64,000 bases of DNA from Cytospora piceicola. Lineage: Eukaryota; Ascomycota; Sordariomycetes; Diaporthales; Cytosporaceae. The notes under the pieces are model-generated. The model worked only from the letters and a program-made list of their open reading frames with translations, was not told the DNA's origin and did no database searches. This document shows, one piece after another, positions 22,943 to 35,330 of this stretch (positions are counted from its first letter, which is position 1; the number at the start of each line of letters is the position of its first letter). Location: the NCBI GenBank assembly GCA_023375675.1, contig JALQBC010000002.1:496001-560000 (forward strand), in the 5' to 3' direction. The position numbers and the translations under genes were made by a program.

Positions 22943-24419
22943 GACGACTGATGTTTGAAGTAAGAGCCTTTGGTCTGTCTGTGTGATGGTGGTGGATGGT
23001 CAGAAGGAGCCAAAGTTCAGTTTATTCTGTAGATTCGTAGAGCGGGTGATTGCGGGTTTCATATGCCGATCATGACACGAAGAACCCCAACACACCCTTC
23101 ACGATGCCCAGGTTGTGGCAGTTACCACCATCTTGATAATAAGGGCCATGCCATAATGCTAAAGGAAGTATAATCAAATATAACCCATTAAAAGCCAAGG
23201 GCGCTGGAATCATTCTTCAGGCACCACCTAAGTGCCCTCGCCGACATGATTGCTAACAAGGATCTCAGAGTTCGATACAAGACTATATTTCAGGGTTATA
23301 CCCTTAAATGCCCAAGGTAGTGTCTGTGAACGGAAGGGGTATTTCGTTGCCTTTAGATGTTGTCCCGACTAATATCAGAAATACATCACGGCTGTTGTAT
23401 CGTCACTATGGTCAGACTTTTGCTGTTTCGTGATGACATGTCGCAATGTTTTTTATCCATGCGCTACCTACCTTGCCATTAGGCTTTTCCGAAACAATCT
23501 TCAAAAAAACATTTGTCCCCCTCTATGGCATAAATGGTCATTTCTCAAGGCCTCGCTGAAACATTGGTGTGGGAGGTATTGTTGACATCAGGAATGTTAG
23601 ACTGGAGTGCTTACCTGCTGAATGAGTACTGTACTAAGTTCCTAGAAGGCTCAGTATATACTATATACTGATAAACTATATAAATAGTCTTCTATAGGAC
23701 TAAGGTTTGACATCCCCACAACCCATTAGTTTGGTCCCGAGTGGTTTAATCGATACGAGTCTGGTTCCACAGGTGTTAGACGATTGTTGAGAGACCTCAG
23801 GATTATGTTGGAGGGTACCTAGGTACCTAGGTAGCCTTGAGCATCGGTGACATGTCGTCCATGGGTATCAAGAGGGATGAGGTGTACTGAGGTACCTGTA
23901 GATTCATCTTTGTAGAAGTCAAATATCCTTGTACACCAACTTTAAAGTCGAAAACCGCATTTAAGGGTTCAATTTCACAATTCCGTGCTCTTCATAATAT
24001 TGCTCTTTGAAGCCGCTCGTCTGACAGATTGAGGAAGCAGAATCGCCATGATAGCAGGCAAGCTAAGCTGGCTTTCATTTTGAAATTGCCATCTCAGGTC
24101 ACACTTGCAAGCTTTGTTGTGAGTGTCTGCCTAAGTACTTACCTAGGTACTTATCAGAGTGCCTACCTACCTCACTACCTTGGTATCTAGGCAAGTAGGC
24201 ACATATCAGTAGGTCTTCCCACAAGCGCCCCGTTTGTCACGCCTAGCTGAATTTCGTTTGCGACTGTCCTCCTCCACCACAAATCTCACCTTCTCAAGCT
24301 GTGACTGATTTTCACTTGGATTCACTTGTCTCCTCTAGTCAACAGCTACTCGAAGTCTACCCTGCTCGATTCCATCCCTCCAACTTCGAGTTTCGGCCCG
24401 TGCCTTCCCTCCGTCGACC
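22943..24419. other. Intergenic, dehydrogenase and BTB promoters
   Basis: About 1.5 kb without a gene. It contains a TA-rich patch at 23,650-23,690 and dense TACCTAGGTA-type palindromes at 23,815-23,835 and 24,130-24,200. A pyrimidine-rich leader at 24,264-24,420 directly precedes the BTB-1 start. Confidence 0.6.
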
Positions 24420-25548
24420 ATGAGCAACGATACCTACACACCGATCGACCCTCGCGGCGACCTTACCCTCGTGGTGGGTGAAGAAACCAAAGCCCATCTT
24501 CTCGTCTGTTCTCGGGCCATGGCAAGAGCATCGCCGGCTTTCAGTGCCATGCTGAACGGCCAGTCCAGGGAGGCCAAGCTCTGGTCCAACCCCTACTCCT
24601 CCTGGACTGTCACCCTACCTGATGATGACCCTATGGCATTCAAAATCATCCTGCGCATCATTCATTCTCAGCTCCACCTGGTGACTTCCAAACTCAGCCG
24701 GAAGCTATTCTTCAAGCTCTATGTTCTCGCGGACAAATATCTCATGAAAGATCTCATTCTGCCCTTTGCGACTCTTTGGTACACTGACGACCCTTACTAC
24801 GACTTGGAATGGTATGGCTCAAGCTTCAGACCACAACCAGATGAGCTTCGAGAGCACATGACCATAGCACACTTCATGGGTAACTCGAAAGCATTCTGGA
24901 ATGGTTTGGGGTACTGCGCCTTAAGTTGCCAGCCTGGCGAAGTACAAGATGGTGAGCTGGTCATAAACGAAGACGGGGAGTCGACTCTACTTGTAATGGA
25001 AGGAATACCTGGAAATTGTCTTGGTAAGTAAAGTTGCACTTTCTTCGTAAATCATGAATTGCCCAAGTTCCTCTCAGTATTCTCATGTCATCGCAGCGCA
25101 CATTAACACTCCTGCCCATTGCTGACTTGACGCCTCAGAAACCATTGCCACCATGCGTCTCGGCCTCGTTAGTCTCATATTGGACTGGATGGCCCAACTC
25201 ATCGGGCCGCTTGAGAATGGTCAGGTCTGCGCATGCGGGGATGAAGACTTCGATACCCAATTCCTCATCTACCTCAGAGCAATGTGGGAACAAAAAGGCA
25301 TATTTCCTCTTCGGAAGAGAGAAGATTTGAAGCAGTCTGCTAGAGAACTCGCCTTGATCGCTCACTTCGATATGCCACCAACTCTCCGGGAGGATTATGA
25401 CTGGAGCTCAGCCGACTTGAAGCAAAAGCTGTGCAGAAATTGGGAGGATATTGATCAGCAGCTGGAGGAGCAGGCCGTCAAGACAAGCGGTACTCGACAC
25501 AGCGACAGCGACAGCATCAACGATATCGCAGGGCTCATGCTCAAGTAG
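24420..25548 (+). CDS. BTB/POZ-like protein (BTB-1, intact)
   Basis: Fungal BTB/POZ-domain-like protein of 337 aa in two exons (24420-25023 and 25139-25548; 115-bp phase-1 intron). The BTB fold covers about residues 10-120: GDLTLVVGEETKAHLLVCSR, AMARASPAFSAML, LPDDDPMAFKIILRIIH, LYVLADKYLM. Exon 2 encodes a helical region (ETIATMRLGLVSLILDWM...) ending in a Ser/Asp-rich tail. The splice joins G to AA, making Glu. Proteins of this type are abundant and mostly uncharacterised in filamentous fungi; some BTB proteins are adaptors for cullin-3 ligases, which is not shown here. A close paralogue starts 92 bp downstream and is broken. Confidence 0.88.
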
Positions 25549-25640
25549 GTATACCGCCTAAAAGATCTTTCGAGCGGCGATAATTTTACTGATACTTGTA
25601 CAGTCTCGACCCCATCCTCACGACTACCTCACAATCCACC

Positions 25641-26288
25641 ATGACAAACAAAACTCAACTTGTCCGCTTCGATGACGACGGGGACCTGACCCTCATCGTC
25701 GGCCAGGGCAAAGAGCAAGAGTGGTTCCTCGTCGACTCTCGAGCAATGGCGCGAGGCTCCAGGGTCTTCAAAGCCATGCTCTTTGGTCCTTGGAAGGAGT
25801 CGAAGCCTCTGGATGGATCAGACTGGTCAGTCGAGTTGCCTGAGGATAAGCCCAGGCCCCTGCAGATCATTCTCTCCATCATCCACGCCAGGTTCGACCT
25901 TGTACGAGATGGGCTCAGCTGGACGGCTAGGTTGCCTGACCAAATTGCCCTCGAAGTCTGCATCGTCGCAGATAAGTACCTCATGATGGGCCTACTCGCG
26001 CCGTTCACACGAAGATGGATTCCATTCCAGCGGAGGCTCGGAGATTGCGGAACAGGCCTGATGTACTTCCGTTGCAGGCGACGCTTAGCTATCGCAGCTT
26101 TCTTGGGCGATAGAAATACATTCTGGGGGGCTGTTGGGTTCTACACATTTGCCAGTGTCATTGAAGACGGTCAGCTAGCAACGAAGTGGGATCGAGAGGA
26201 CCTTAGTACCATAGACCGCACTGATGTGACAAATACTATATCACGCGGCAGATCCCTGTCAAGCGAGAGTAAATTTTCTCTATTTTCG
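25641..26288 (+). pseudogene. 5' half of split BTB/POZ-like gene (BTB-2)
   Basis: Starts MTNKTQLVRFDDDGDLTLIVG, aligned with the BTB-1 start. It keeps the same blocks in order: VDSRAMARGSRVFKAML, LPEDKPRPLQIILSIIHARF, VCIVADKYLMMGLLAPF and DRNTFWGAVGF. The frame runs to about residue 216 and then enters the left terminus of the giant element, reading only a few more codons to a stop at 26,304-26,306. BTB-1 has its intron just after the equivalent point and continues for 135 residues; here that part is absent and reappears at 60,224-60,857. Together the two pieces make one tandem paralogue disrupted by insertion. The last coding stretch (residues about 185-215) has no counterpart in BTB-1 and may be divergent. 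Confidence 0.85.
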
Positions 26289-26420
26289 GCAGGTCTTAAC
26301 TCCTGAGACACTATCTGATACATGTTTTTAGAGTGCATTTTCGAGTATAATACATGTTTTTAGAGTGTATTTTCGAGTTTAAGACAGTTTCTAGAGTGCA
26401 TTTTCGAGTGTGATATATAC
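26289..26420 (+). repeat. Left terminal inverted repeat with three internal 33-36-bp repeats
   Basis: Starts GCAGGTCTTAACTCCTGAGA. Three degenerate tandem units follow, each with TTTTTAGAGTGCATTTTCGA or a close variant (first bases near 26,325, 26,360 and 26,395). The same order, including an intervening TTAAGAC, is seen in reverse complement at 60,092-60,223. Confidence 0.88.
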
Positions 26421-26454
26421 ATCGTGAGGTTTACTCCGACCTTCGAGGCTAGCT

Positions 26455-26800
26455 TTCGAGTCTGATCGTAGCTATCTCTCTGTCTTTATATCGCTTTCGA
26501 ATCTAATTGTAGCTATCTCTGTCGCCCTCGACTTTCGACCTTCGAACCTGATCGTAGCTATCTTTTTATCTCTATGTCGCCTTCGAATCTGATTGTAGCT
26601 ATCTCTGTCGCCCTCGACCTTTATCTTTCGAGTTTAATCGTAGCTATCTCTTTATGCCGCCCTCGACCCTCGACCTTTGAATTTAATTATAGCTATCTGT
26701 CTCTATATCGCCTTCGAATCTGATCGTAGCTATCTCTGTCGCCTTCGATCCTCGTCCTTCGAATTTAATCGTAGCTATCTGTCTCTATATCGCCTTCGAG
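26455..26800. repeat. Eight-copy array around TAGCTATCT
   Basis: The core (A/G)ATYGTAGCTATCT occurs eight times at about 40-50-bp spacing. The linkers alternate between CTCTGTCGCC-CTCGAC and CTCTATATCGCCTTCGAA types, so the real period is a pair of units. It lies directly inside the left terminus and has no counterpart at the right end. Confidence 0.85.
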
Positions 26801-26863
26801 CCCTAGCTAATAGTCTTCTGTTTATCTAACCGTAGCCGTGTAGGTAATGTTTCTAGTACATCT

Positions 26864-27550
26864 TACGGTCGGTCCGCCCCGGAAGATTTACGTACGATAC
26901 TTTTTACAGCCGGTCCGCTACAGAGCACGTAACGTATAGCTACGATGCCTTTACGGTCGGTCCGCTACGGAAAATATATAGCTATAATACCTCTTACGGT
27001 CGGTCCGGGCTATACGGAGTAGGAAAAGCGATACTAGGCTACGATGCCTTTTATAGTCGGTCCGCTACAGAATACGTAACGTATAGCTATAATACCCTTA
27101 ATAGTCGGTCCGCCCCGGAAGATCTACGATAGCTACGATGCCTTTTATAGTCGGTCTGCTACAGAATATATAACGTATAGCTATAATACCCTTAATAGTC
27201 GGTCCGCCCCGGAAGATCTACAATAGCTATAATGCCTTTTATAGTCGGTTTGCTACGGAACACGTAACGTATAGCTATAATACCTTTTACGGTCGGCTTA
27301 GGCTACGCCGGGTAGGAAAGGCGATACTAAGCTACGATACCTTTTACGGCCGGTCTGCCCCGGAAGATTTATAATAGCTACGATGCCTTTTACGGTCGGT
27401 CTGCTACGGAATACGGAAAATATAACGTATAGCTATAATACCTCTTATAGTCGGTCCGCTATAGAACATATAACGTATAGCTACGATATCTTTTACGGTC
27501 GGTTTGCCGTAGACACTTATAGTCGGTCCGTTATAAAACACGTAACTGCC
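26864..27550. repeat. About 15-copy array around GGTCGGTCCG
   Basis: Units of about 40-50 bp contain (G/A)GTCGGTCCGC and end in ATAGCTACGATGCC or ATAGCTATAATACC. Three subtypes alternate (CCCCGGAAGAT, CTACGGAACACGTAACG and GGCTACGCCGGGTAGG). The GC-rich core survives better than its surroundings. Only this end carries the array. Confidence 0.85.
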
Positions 27551-27779
27551 TATATAATAACCTTGCTTTTACGCCTATTAGGCCCTTTATAACTGACTTT
27601 CTAGCTATAATTCCTATATCGCCTATATCTTATTCTATAGCTGTTTAAAGCTACCTAAGAACCTAGTTAATTTCGAGTATTTTAACTAACCTCGAGTTAG
27701 TATCGTTTAATACTAATTACCTTAATACTAGATATTATATATACAGAAAAAGGAGCAGGAGATATTAAATACTTAAAAA

Positions 27780-27900
27780 GGGCGCGTATGCCGGCGTAAT
27801 ATTTAATTTATAATTTTACCTCGAAGGGCGTATACGTCGGCGTAAACTGTAAATAAATAAATAAGAAGCCTTATAGAGTATATACGCCGGCGTAAAACTA
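27780..27900. repeat. Three copies of GTATACGCCGGCGTAA
   Basis: Three occurrences of a 16-bp GC-rich near-palindrome (variants GTATGCCGGCGTAA and GTATACGTCGGCGTAA) about 45-60 bp apart in AT-rich DNA. Confidence 0.75.
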
Positions 27901-29462
27901 AACATTTAAACTAAACTCTTATATAAAAGCGTTTTACTAAACTAAGTCTAAAAGCGAGTTTATAAAAGCGTATTTAGCTATATATAGCTAAACACGACCT
28001 TTACTTACCGGGGCGCTTACCCTACTAAAAATAAACCTTAATACGAGATCTTCGAAGACTTTATAAATAAGACTACGAAATACCTTAACCTATTAAGCTT
28101 TAGCTCTACCGGCTAAAGTATTTATAAGAATACGATAGGCCGGCTTTACCGGGCCGGTAATAACAGTATAAGTATAGCTGCTTTAAGTATAGTAAACGTA
28201 ATATATTTTTATACTCGAAAAACTACTTTCGAAAACGTCGAAATACTATTCTATACTTCGACTAGCTAAGGCCGATCTTATATAACTAATATATAAGTCG
28301 GCGTATAGGCTACTTTTAAATATCTCGGGCTTAAAAAAGTCGTTTTTAGTCTTACTATTAGCCTTACTTTTAGCTTTTTAAAGACAGACGGACTAACGGC
28401 GAATAATAACAGCTATAAGTAAGCCGGGGTCGTTATCGTTATTATTATCGTTATCGTCGTCGTTAGAAGAAGAAGGGGAGGAGAAGGGCTCGGCTAGACA
28501 GCTATATATATAGACAGCTATATACTAGTTAGTAATATAAACGATAATACTCGAGATAAGTAAGGAATATAAAAGGTAGTAACAATACTTAAAATAAGTA
28601 AAGAATATAAATAGCAGTAATAATACTCGAGTAAGTATAAAACGCGATAGATAATTTATATAAATAATAAATAATAAAAGGCGTAACTTATACGAAAAGA
28701 GGCTTAAGCCGCCGATTTTACTTTTATAAGTAGGCTTCGAAGCCGCGCTCTTTAATTATAAAAGTTAGTAATTATTTTCGGATAGTAATAACTAAAATAA
28801 ATAAAATAAGTTAATATATATATACTCTTAATACTACCGGCGTAGCTTTTCTTTTTACCTAGTAAGTCGTTAGTATAAAGGTTATAATCGAGCTAAAGAG
28901 CGTATATACTAGCCTTTATAGCCCGGGCGGCTGTAAGTAACTTAGTAAGAGAGGTAAAGGGTATTTTATCTATATATAATAGTTAGTTTTATAATTACTT
29001 TAATCGAGCTATAGATAAAAAGCGTAATACGAACTGTTATTATTATTATTATTATTGTTATTAGTAGTAGTAGTAGTTATAATAGTAGTAATAGTAGTAA
29101 TAGTAGTAATAAGGATGTTTTTTAAGCTTAACTTTAAAAACGCGTTTAAAAGTACCTAAGTATATACTTATATTAAAATAATAGAAAGCGAAAACACGCT
29201 AATAATAGAAAGTAATTTAATTATATACTATATAAAGTAATTAAGCTTTTAAAAAGAACTCCGGCCTTAAAAGCAGCGAGGCCGGTATAAACGCTAGTAT
29301 ACCCGGTATATTAAGTATATAAGTACGTACTTTACTTTACTAGAAATAAATATAGTAGCTCGAAATAAGTATAGTAGCTCGAAATAAGTACGGTATAGCT
29401 TTCGAGCCCTTTAGATAAAAGAGCTTATCTACGTCGTATTACGTAATTATATACTTCTAATA

Positions 29463-29890
29463 GCCTTTTTTATACCTTAAGTACTAACTACTTAGAAACT
29501 TACCTTAAGTATCTTAAGTTACCTTAAACACCTTAACTCGCCTTAAGTATACTAACTACTTTAAGCACTTTAACTTACCTTAAGTATACTAACTACCTTA
29601 AGTATCGTAACTTACCTTAAGTATTTTAACTCGCCTTAAGTATCTTAACTCTACCTTAAGCGTGTTAACTCGCCTTAAGTATACTAACCCGCCTTAAGTA
29701 TACTAACTCGCCTTAAGTATCTTAACTCGCTTTAAACATTTTAACTCTACCTTAAGCGTACTAACTCGCTTTAAGTACCTTAACTCGCCTTAAGTACCTT
29801 AACTCGCTTTAAGTATCGTAACTCGCCTTAAGCATACTAACTCGCTTTAAGTATACTAACTCGCCTTAAGTATACTAACTTACTTTAAGC
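29463..29890. repeat. 19-bp minisatellite, about 20 copies
   Basis: Tandem units of the form TTAACTCGCCTTAAGTACC, with variants CTAACTCGCCTTAAGTATA and TTAACTCTACCTTAAGCGT. Most copy-to-copy differences are transitions. Confidence 0.85.
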
Positions 29891-29929
29891 ATTCTAGTTA
29901 GTAATAAGTAACCTAGTCGCTTAAGGTTA

Positions 29930-30135
29930 GTTAAGATACGTAAGGTATAGTTAAAAGGCTCGAAACTAGTTTATAGTTAGTATTAAAAGGTATTAACTCG
30001 AAGGTAGCTAAAATACTTAAGAAGTAGTTAAAAGGCTTGAAACTAGTACTAAAAAGTGCTAACTCGAAAGTAGCTAGAATACTTAAAGTATAGTTAAAAG
30101 GCTTAATATTAGTTTATAATTAGTATTAAAAGGTA
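29930..30135. repeat. Three tandem units of about 75 bp
   Basis: Each unit contains TAGTTAAAAGGCTCGAAACT, then a TTAGTATTAAAAGGT-type segment, then AACTCGAAGGTAGCTA. The array runs directly into the palindromic element at 30,120-30,180 and shares its terminal motif. Confidence 0.75.
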
Positions 30136-30180
30136 TGAACTTATAGTTACTAACTATAAGTTCGCACCTTTTAATACTAA
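30120..30180. repeat. Palindromic mini-element, copy A
   Basis: Two 30-bp arms around a single base: TTAGTATTAAAAGGTATGAA with ten more bases, then its reverse complement. Only two positions mismatch (AT versus GC), both RIP-type transitions. It is the best-preserved of four copies in the block. Confidence 0.88.
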
Positions 30181-33100
30181 CTGCGAAACTTACTTAGAGT
30201 TAACGCCCTTTAGTATTAGACTTTAATACTTAAAAGCAAAAGAGATATAATATATAGTATTATAAATAATAAAAAACGATTAAATATATACCTTTACTCG
30301 ATATCTTAATTTTCGTTATTACTTTCGTTACTATTAAAATCGTCGTTACCTTCGAAGCCGTCGTTACCTTTATCTATAATATCGTCTAACGTTACCTCTT
30401 ATACTAGCGGTAATATATTACTACTCGACGGCTAAAAAACGGCTAGCCGTATTAAACGCCGACGTATAGTAATCTCGATTTCGGTACCTAATTCTATATC
30501 CGGAGACTAGCGTTTTAAGGATCGTTTTAAAGTATACTAGTTATTATTAGAAATCCGACGTTTTAAGGTTAGCTTTATAATGCTTAAAACCGGTTATCTA
30601 GTAGCGACACCCTTAATAGCACCTCTAGTAGTAATACCTTTAGTAAAGATACCTTTAATAATAACACCTTTAGTAAAGATACTTTTAGTAGTAATACCTT
30701 AAGCAGCTGCTACGCCCTTTATAGCGATAACCGCTTTACCCTTCCTAGAAGCCTTACTTTAAGGTAATAACTATAAAGTCCGACTATCGCTTTCGGTAAG
30801 TAGCTGATTTTCTCTTTTAAAATATATATATACTTTAGCGTAGGCGATTAAAAGGTTGTCGTTAATTAGCTTAAGAGTATCGCGGTTTTAATAGCATATA
30901 CCTGTCGAGCGGTGTTTTATAAGGTCTGTTAGTTATTTAAAAAAACTATAGAGGTATTTAGAGTATATGTATTCCTTTAAGTCGGTAGGGATACTGTCGT
31001 TACTCGAGAGGGTATTTTATAAGTTCTTAAAGAGGTTTTTAACCTTCTTTATAAGGTTTAACGGCTCGATCTTAGGTGTTAGATAGCACTTTACTATATG
31101 TTTTTTAGACCGGTAAGAGATATTAGTCTTAAAGTTGTAAAGCTAATAATAATACTTCTATAGCGACGGGATAAAAGTAAAATTACAGAATTCGTATTCC
31201 GGTGTTTTAAAATGTTTATTACGATAAGATATACTTATAAAGCTTAGTTTATAAGTATAATATATAAAAGGTTTTACCTTTTATTCGTCGCTCTAGCCTT
31301 TCTTTTACAGATTACGATCCTACGCAGCCTTATATTTATTCTAAGAGTCTTCGAATATTCTCGATCGAAGAGGCTTTTAAACCTGCCTAGCCTTCTACTT
31401 CTAAATAGAAGCTTCGTCGATATTTTAAAAGCTGCCTTAAAAAGGAGAGTATAATACGCCCTTTTTATAGATCTCTGAACGTTAATACCTATACTAATAC
31501 TACTATATACAGGTTTCGAAATAACAGACCGAACACTAGTACTTATCAGACAGCCCTTAGTTAGGCTTACTTCGGTTGTTTATATATCGTTAGTAGAATC
31601 GGGAGGATTAATACTAACTAATAACACTAATACTATTAGCCTAGAAAAAGCTGTATTTATAAACTATCGTCGAATATAATCGCGCTTCTAAAGATATATA
31701 TTACTAACGGTGTTTTTCTAAATTTACTTTATCTTTATATCTTTCCCGCTTCCCGGTATAGTCGATATAGTTGTAATAAAAGTATCTTTAAAAGAACTCG
31801 TAAGCTTAATCGAAAACCCTTTTTATATCGAGATAAGAGTTAATATCCCGATAAGCTTTTAAAGCTTCTTAATTAAAGAATAACCTTTAGTAAATATTAT
31901 ACCTATACCTTTACTTACTATAAAAGCGGTTAAAGTAGTATTAAAGTTAGCCGGCGTTAAAGTTACCGGTATTATAATTAAGGTACTAGAAAGAGAGTAG
32001 CTAGTCTTAACTATTTAAAAGTTAAGTATATAAAGGGTCCGGCAGGTTAAGGTTTATAAACGACGAATCGGAAGCTTTTATTTTAAAACGTTCCTTTAAA
32101 GCTTATTACTTTTTATTAAGTTTAAAGTCGAGCTTTTAAAACAGTCTACTTATCGGGATCTATAATAGGTAAGTAAACTAAGCTAGCTAAAATAAAGGAT
32201 TATAAAAGCCTATAACCTTATTAGTAATATTACTATTTTAAGAAACTCTATAAAACTCGTTTTAAAAGCTCTTTACCGGATCGAATAGGTCCGGGTATAT
32301 AATAGGTTTAACTACCGGTAATAAAAGACTTTAGTACTTCGAAAATATTACCGAGTTCGGAGGTTTTTATATAGTAAGCACGTAACAGAAAGGGCTATAC
32401 TCGAAAAGTATAATCGGGAAGCCTTAACGGTTTATAATCGACTATTAGACCTCGAATATAAAGTTTAGTAAAGAGCGGTCTTTATTTAGCCGCCGGTTAT
32501 TAACCTTTTAAATAGCTTAAGCGACTTATTATAAAACGTCGTAAATAATTTAAAAAAAGAACCGCTTTTAATAAACACTTAGTTTAAGCTTATAAAGGTC
32601 GTAGCGCGTTATAGCTTTATTATAGGCTATATAGAAACGAGATAAAACTAATATAGTATACAGAATACCGATTATATAGCTAAGAGAACGTAGCTAGCTA
32701 TAGTAAAAGATATAAAAAGGACAGATATATATCTTATCGAAAAGTATATAGGTTTTAAACTCCGATTTACTAAAGCCGTAGCTTTTAAAAATAGTTAAGT
32801 AACTTTATTAAATCCGAAACGCCTTTTAAACTAATACTTTATTAAAAGATCTGCCTTATATATATTAAAATATAAAAAGCGGATATTTAGCCTCTATAAG
32901 CTTTTCCTTAATAATTCGTGTTTTTTTCTTTATCGAAACGGTTTAAAGTATTATCTTAAAGTTCTTATTTATCTGCTTAGTCTATTTCTTATACCGAGCT
33001 TAATATTTCCCGAAAAACCTTAGTAAACGTCGAGCTACTACTAAGTTCTTTATAGCTACGGTAAGCTATTAGAAAATAGGAAGACGTTAAGCTTAAAGAG

Positions 33101-34684
33101 TCTCGAAATCTTACGAAACTTTTTACTAAAATATATCGATTATAAAGTCGAAGAGAAACTAATTTTAGCCTTTTACTTAGTTTAAAAAGCCTATTATAAC
33201 TGCTATATTAGCCTTTATATAATAGTATAAGGCCTTTTAGCGATAAGTAAACGGTATAAAAGCCTTTAAAGATAATATAAATAGTAAAGCTAGGAAAAAG
33301 GTATTTTAGCTAGTTAAAAAGTCGAAGGCTTATAGGTTTAGGAAATCGTCGGCCTTTACTAATATAACTTTAGTTAACGGGATTAAATAAAAGTTATACC
33401 GGAAGCTGTTTATAATATCTTTAAGGCGTTTATTATACTCCTTTTTAAAAAAGCCGGGTATAAGTTTATCGTCTCAAATACTCTTCCGAAATATATATTC
33501 CTTTAGTTTTAAGGTAAAAATATTTTTAAGACCGACTAAGAATACTTAGTTACTAACCTTTTAGTTAAAAACTACTTTAACGATAATTACGTACTTATCT
33601 TTAATAATATAAAGCTTAAACGATCCCTTAGGCTTATTCTCGTCCTTAGTATCGCCGAGCTTTTAAATAATCGCAGCCTTCTATAGCTTAATAACCTTTT
33701 TAATACTTTCGTCTTAACTTATAACCGCCGTCGGGTTATCCTTATAAACAATCTTACGTTATATCTCGATAATAAAAAGTTTATACTTTTACCTGCTTAG
33801 TTATTAAAGTACGTCGACGATTATAGTAAGTAGAAAATAAGTATCGATACCGGCTAAAGTTAAAATAAGTACGAAGAGTTTTTAAATATAAAGAGTAAAT
33901 ATATATTACGAAGCCGACGTATCGAAGTATAAAAGCTTACCTTTATACGTAACGATTAAAGCCTAATATAAGCCGACAGATAATAAGTTTATAATCGTAG
34001 TATAGATAAAGGCCGACTTAATATTATCTTTAGTTTCTTAACCGAACCGGGCGATAATATCTTTTAGTTCGCCTATTAGTAATAAGGTTACCTTAAGGAA
34101 CTAGTATTTAGTATTATATCTTTATTAAGCGAGTTAGACTAATCTATTTAGTTTATCGTTATTAAGCTAAGCCCGCCGGTCTATAGACCGGAAAGCGTTA
34201 TTAAGGTAGCGTGTATATATTGCTTATAGCAGGTTTTTAAATATATATACTCCTGTCTGCTACTAAGACCGTAAAGGGCCGTCGGCTAGCTTATCGTCCC
34301 CTCGGATATAGAAAGACTGCTTAGCGATAGCGGTAGTAGTAGCGGTAGTAGTAGCGGTAGTAATAACAGTAGTAGTAGCGGTAGTAGTAGCGGCTTACTC
34401 TTATATATCGACTTCCTTTAGATTTAGTTAGTATAGAAGTAAAGACTAAGATATTTAAAGAGTTTAAACTTATTATTAATATTATTTTATTATAAATATA
34501 AGGATTATTAATAGTTTATTAGCTTTTTATAGCTTTTAAGGTAGCGGTAGAGGTAGCTTTCGAAAACGATATCTTATCCTTCGAATTATTTATATTAGTT
34601 ATAAGATAAGAAATAGTATATAGTATCGAGCTTACCTTATTTATAGTATCCGGTTTCTACTATCTTATAAATATAGCTAAGAAT

Positions 34685-34970
34685 TAAGGTTTAAGGGATG
34701 AGGTTTAAGGGATGAGGTTTAAGGGATGAGGTTTAAGGGATGAGGTCTAGCAGATAAGGTCTGTAGAAATATAGTCTAGCAGATAAGGTCTGGGAATTAA
34801 GGTCTAGCAGATAAGGTCTAACAGATAAGGTTTGTAGAGATATAGTCTAGCAGAAGAGGTATAGTAGATAAGGTATAGCAGATGAGGTCTAAAGGATAAG
34901 GTTTAAGGGATAAGGTCTATAGAGATAAGGTTAGGCAGATAAGGTCTGTAAAGATAAGAAAATTCTAAGA
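34685..34970. repeat. Array of AAGGTCTAGCAGATAAGG-type units
   Basis: It begins with four near-identical 16-bp units (GAGGTTTAAGGGAT) and changes into a roughly 18-30-bp unit with TCTAGCAGATAAGG and TCTGTAGA. Confidence 0.8.
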
Positions 34971-35059
34971 AAGTTCGTATAAAGGAGGTAAGCCTTTAAA
35001 TCTGTATACCTAAGTTATTTACTTAGCGGCTGTTTAAGGCTATTAATATAGCTTTAAAC

Positions 35060-35330
35060 AATCTTAAAGTATATCGGTAGCTTTTAGAAATAACTCTAAA
35101 ACCTTAAACCGGTCTTTTTTATACTTTAGAATATCGGAAGGTTATAGTAAACTTTTAAAAGTCTTAAGCCGCTTTCCTTTATACTTTAATAATATCGGTA
35201 GCCTATAGAAATAACTTTAAAACTATAGACCGGTCTCTTTTATACCTTAAAATATCGGAAGGCTATAATAAGCTCTTAAAAGTCTTAAACCGCTCTTCTT
35301 TATACTTTAAAATATCGGAAGGCTATAAAG
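35060..35330. repeat. Five tandem units of about 61 bp
   Basis: Each unit starts AATATCGGAAGG or TATCGGTAGC and ends CCTTTATACTTTAA. Two subtypes alternate, one with AAGTCTTAARCCGCT and one with AAATAACTYTAAAAC. Confidence 0.82.

Larger units (their letters stand above)
28400..30375 (-). other. Acidic coding-like relics on the minus strand
   Basis: Two short minus-strand stretches translate to low-complexity acidic peptides typical of protein linkers. About 28,400-28,495 gives a Pro/Ser then Asn/Asp run (SSPSSSNDDDNDNNNDNDPG). About 30,305-30,375 gives an Asn/Asp/Glu-rich run (NDGFEGNDDFNSNESNNEN). Trinucleotide repeats can do this by chance, so these are only hints of genes erased by RIP. 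The interval between them is not claimed as coding. Confidence 0.25.
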
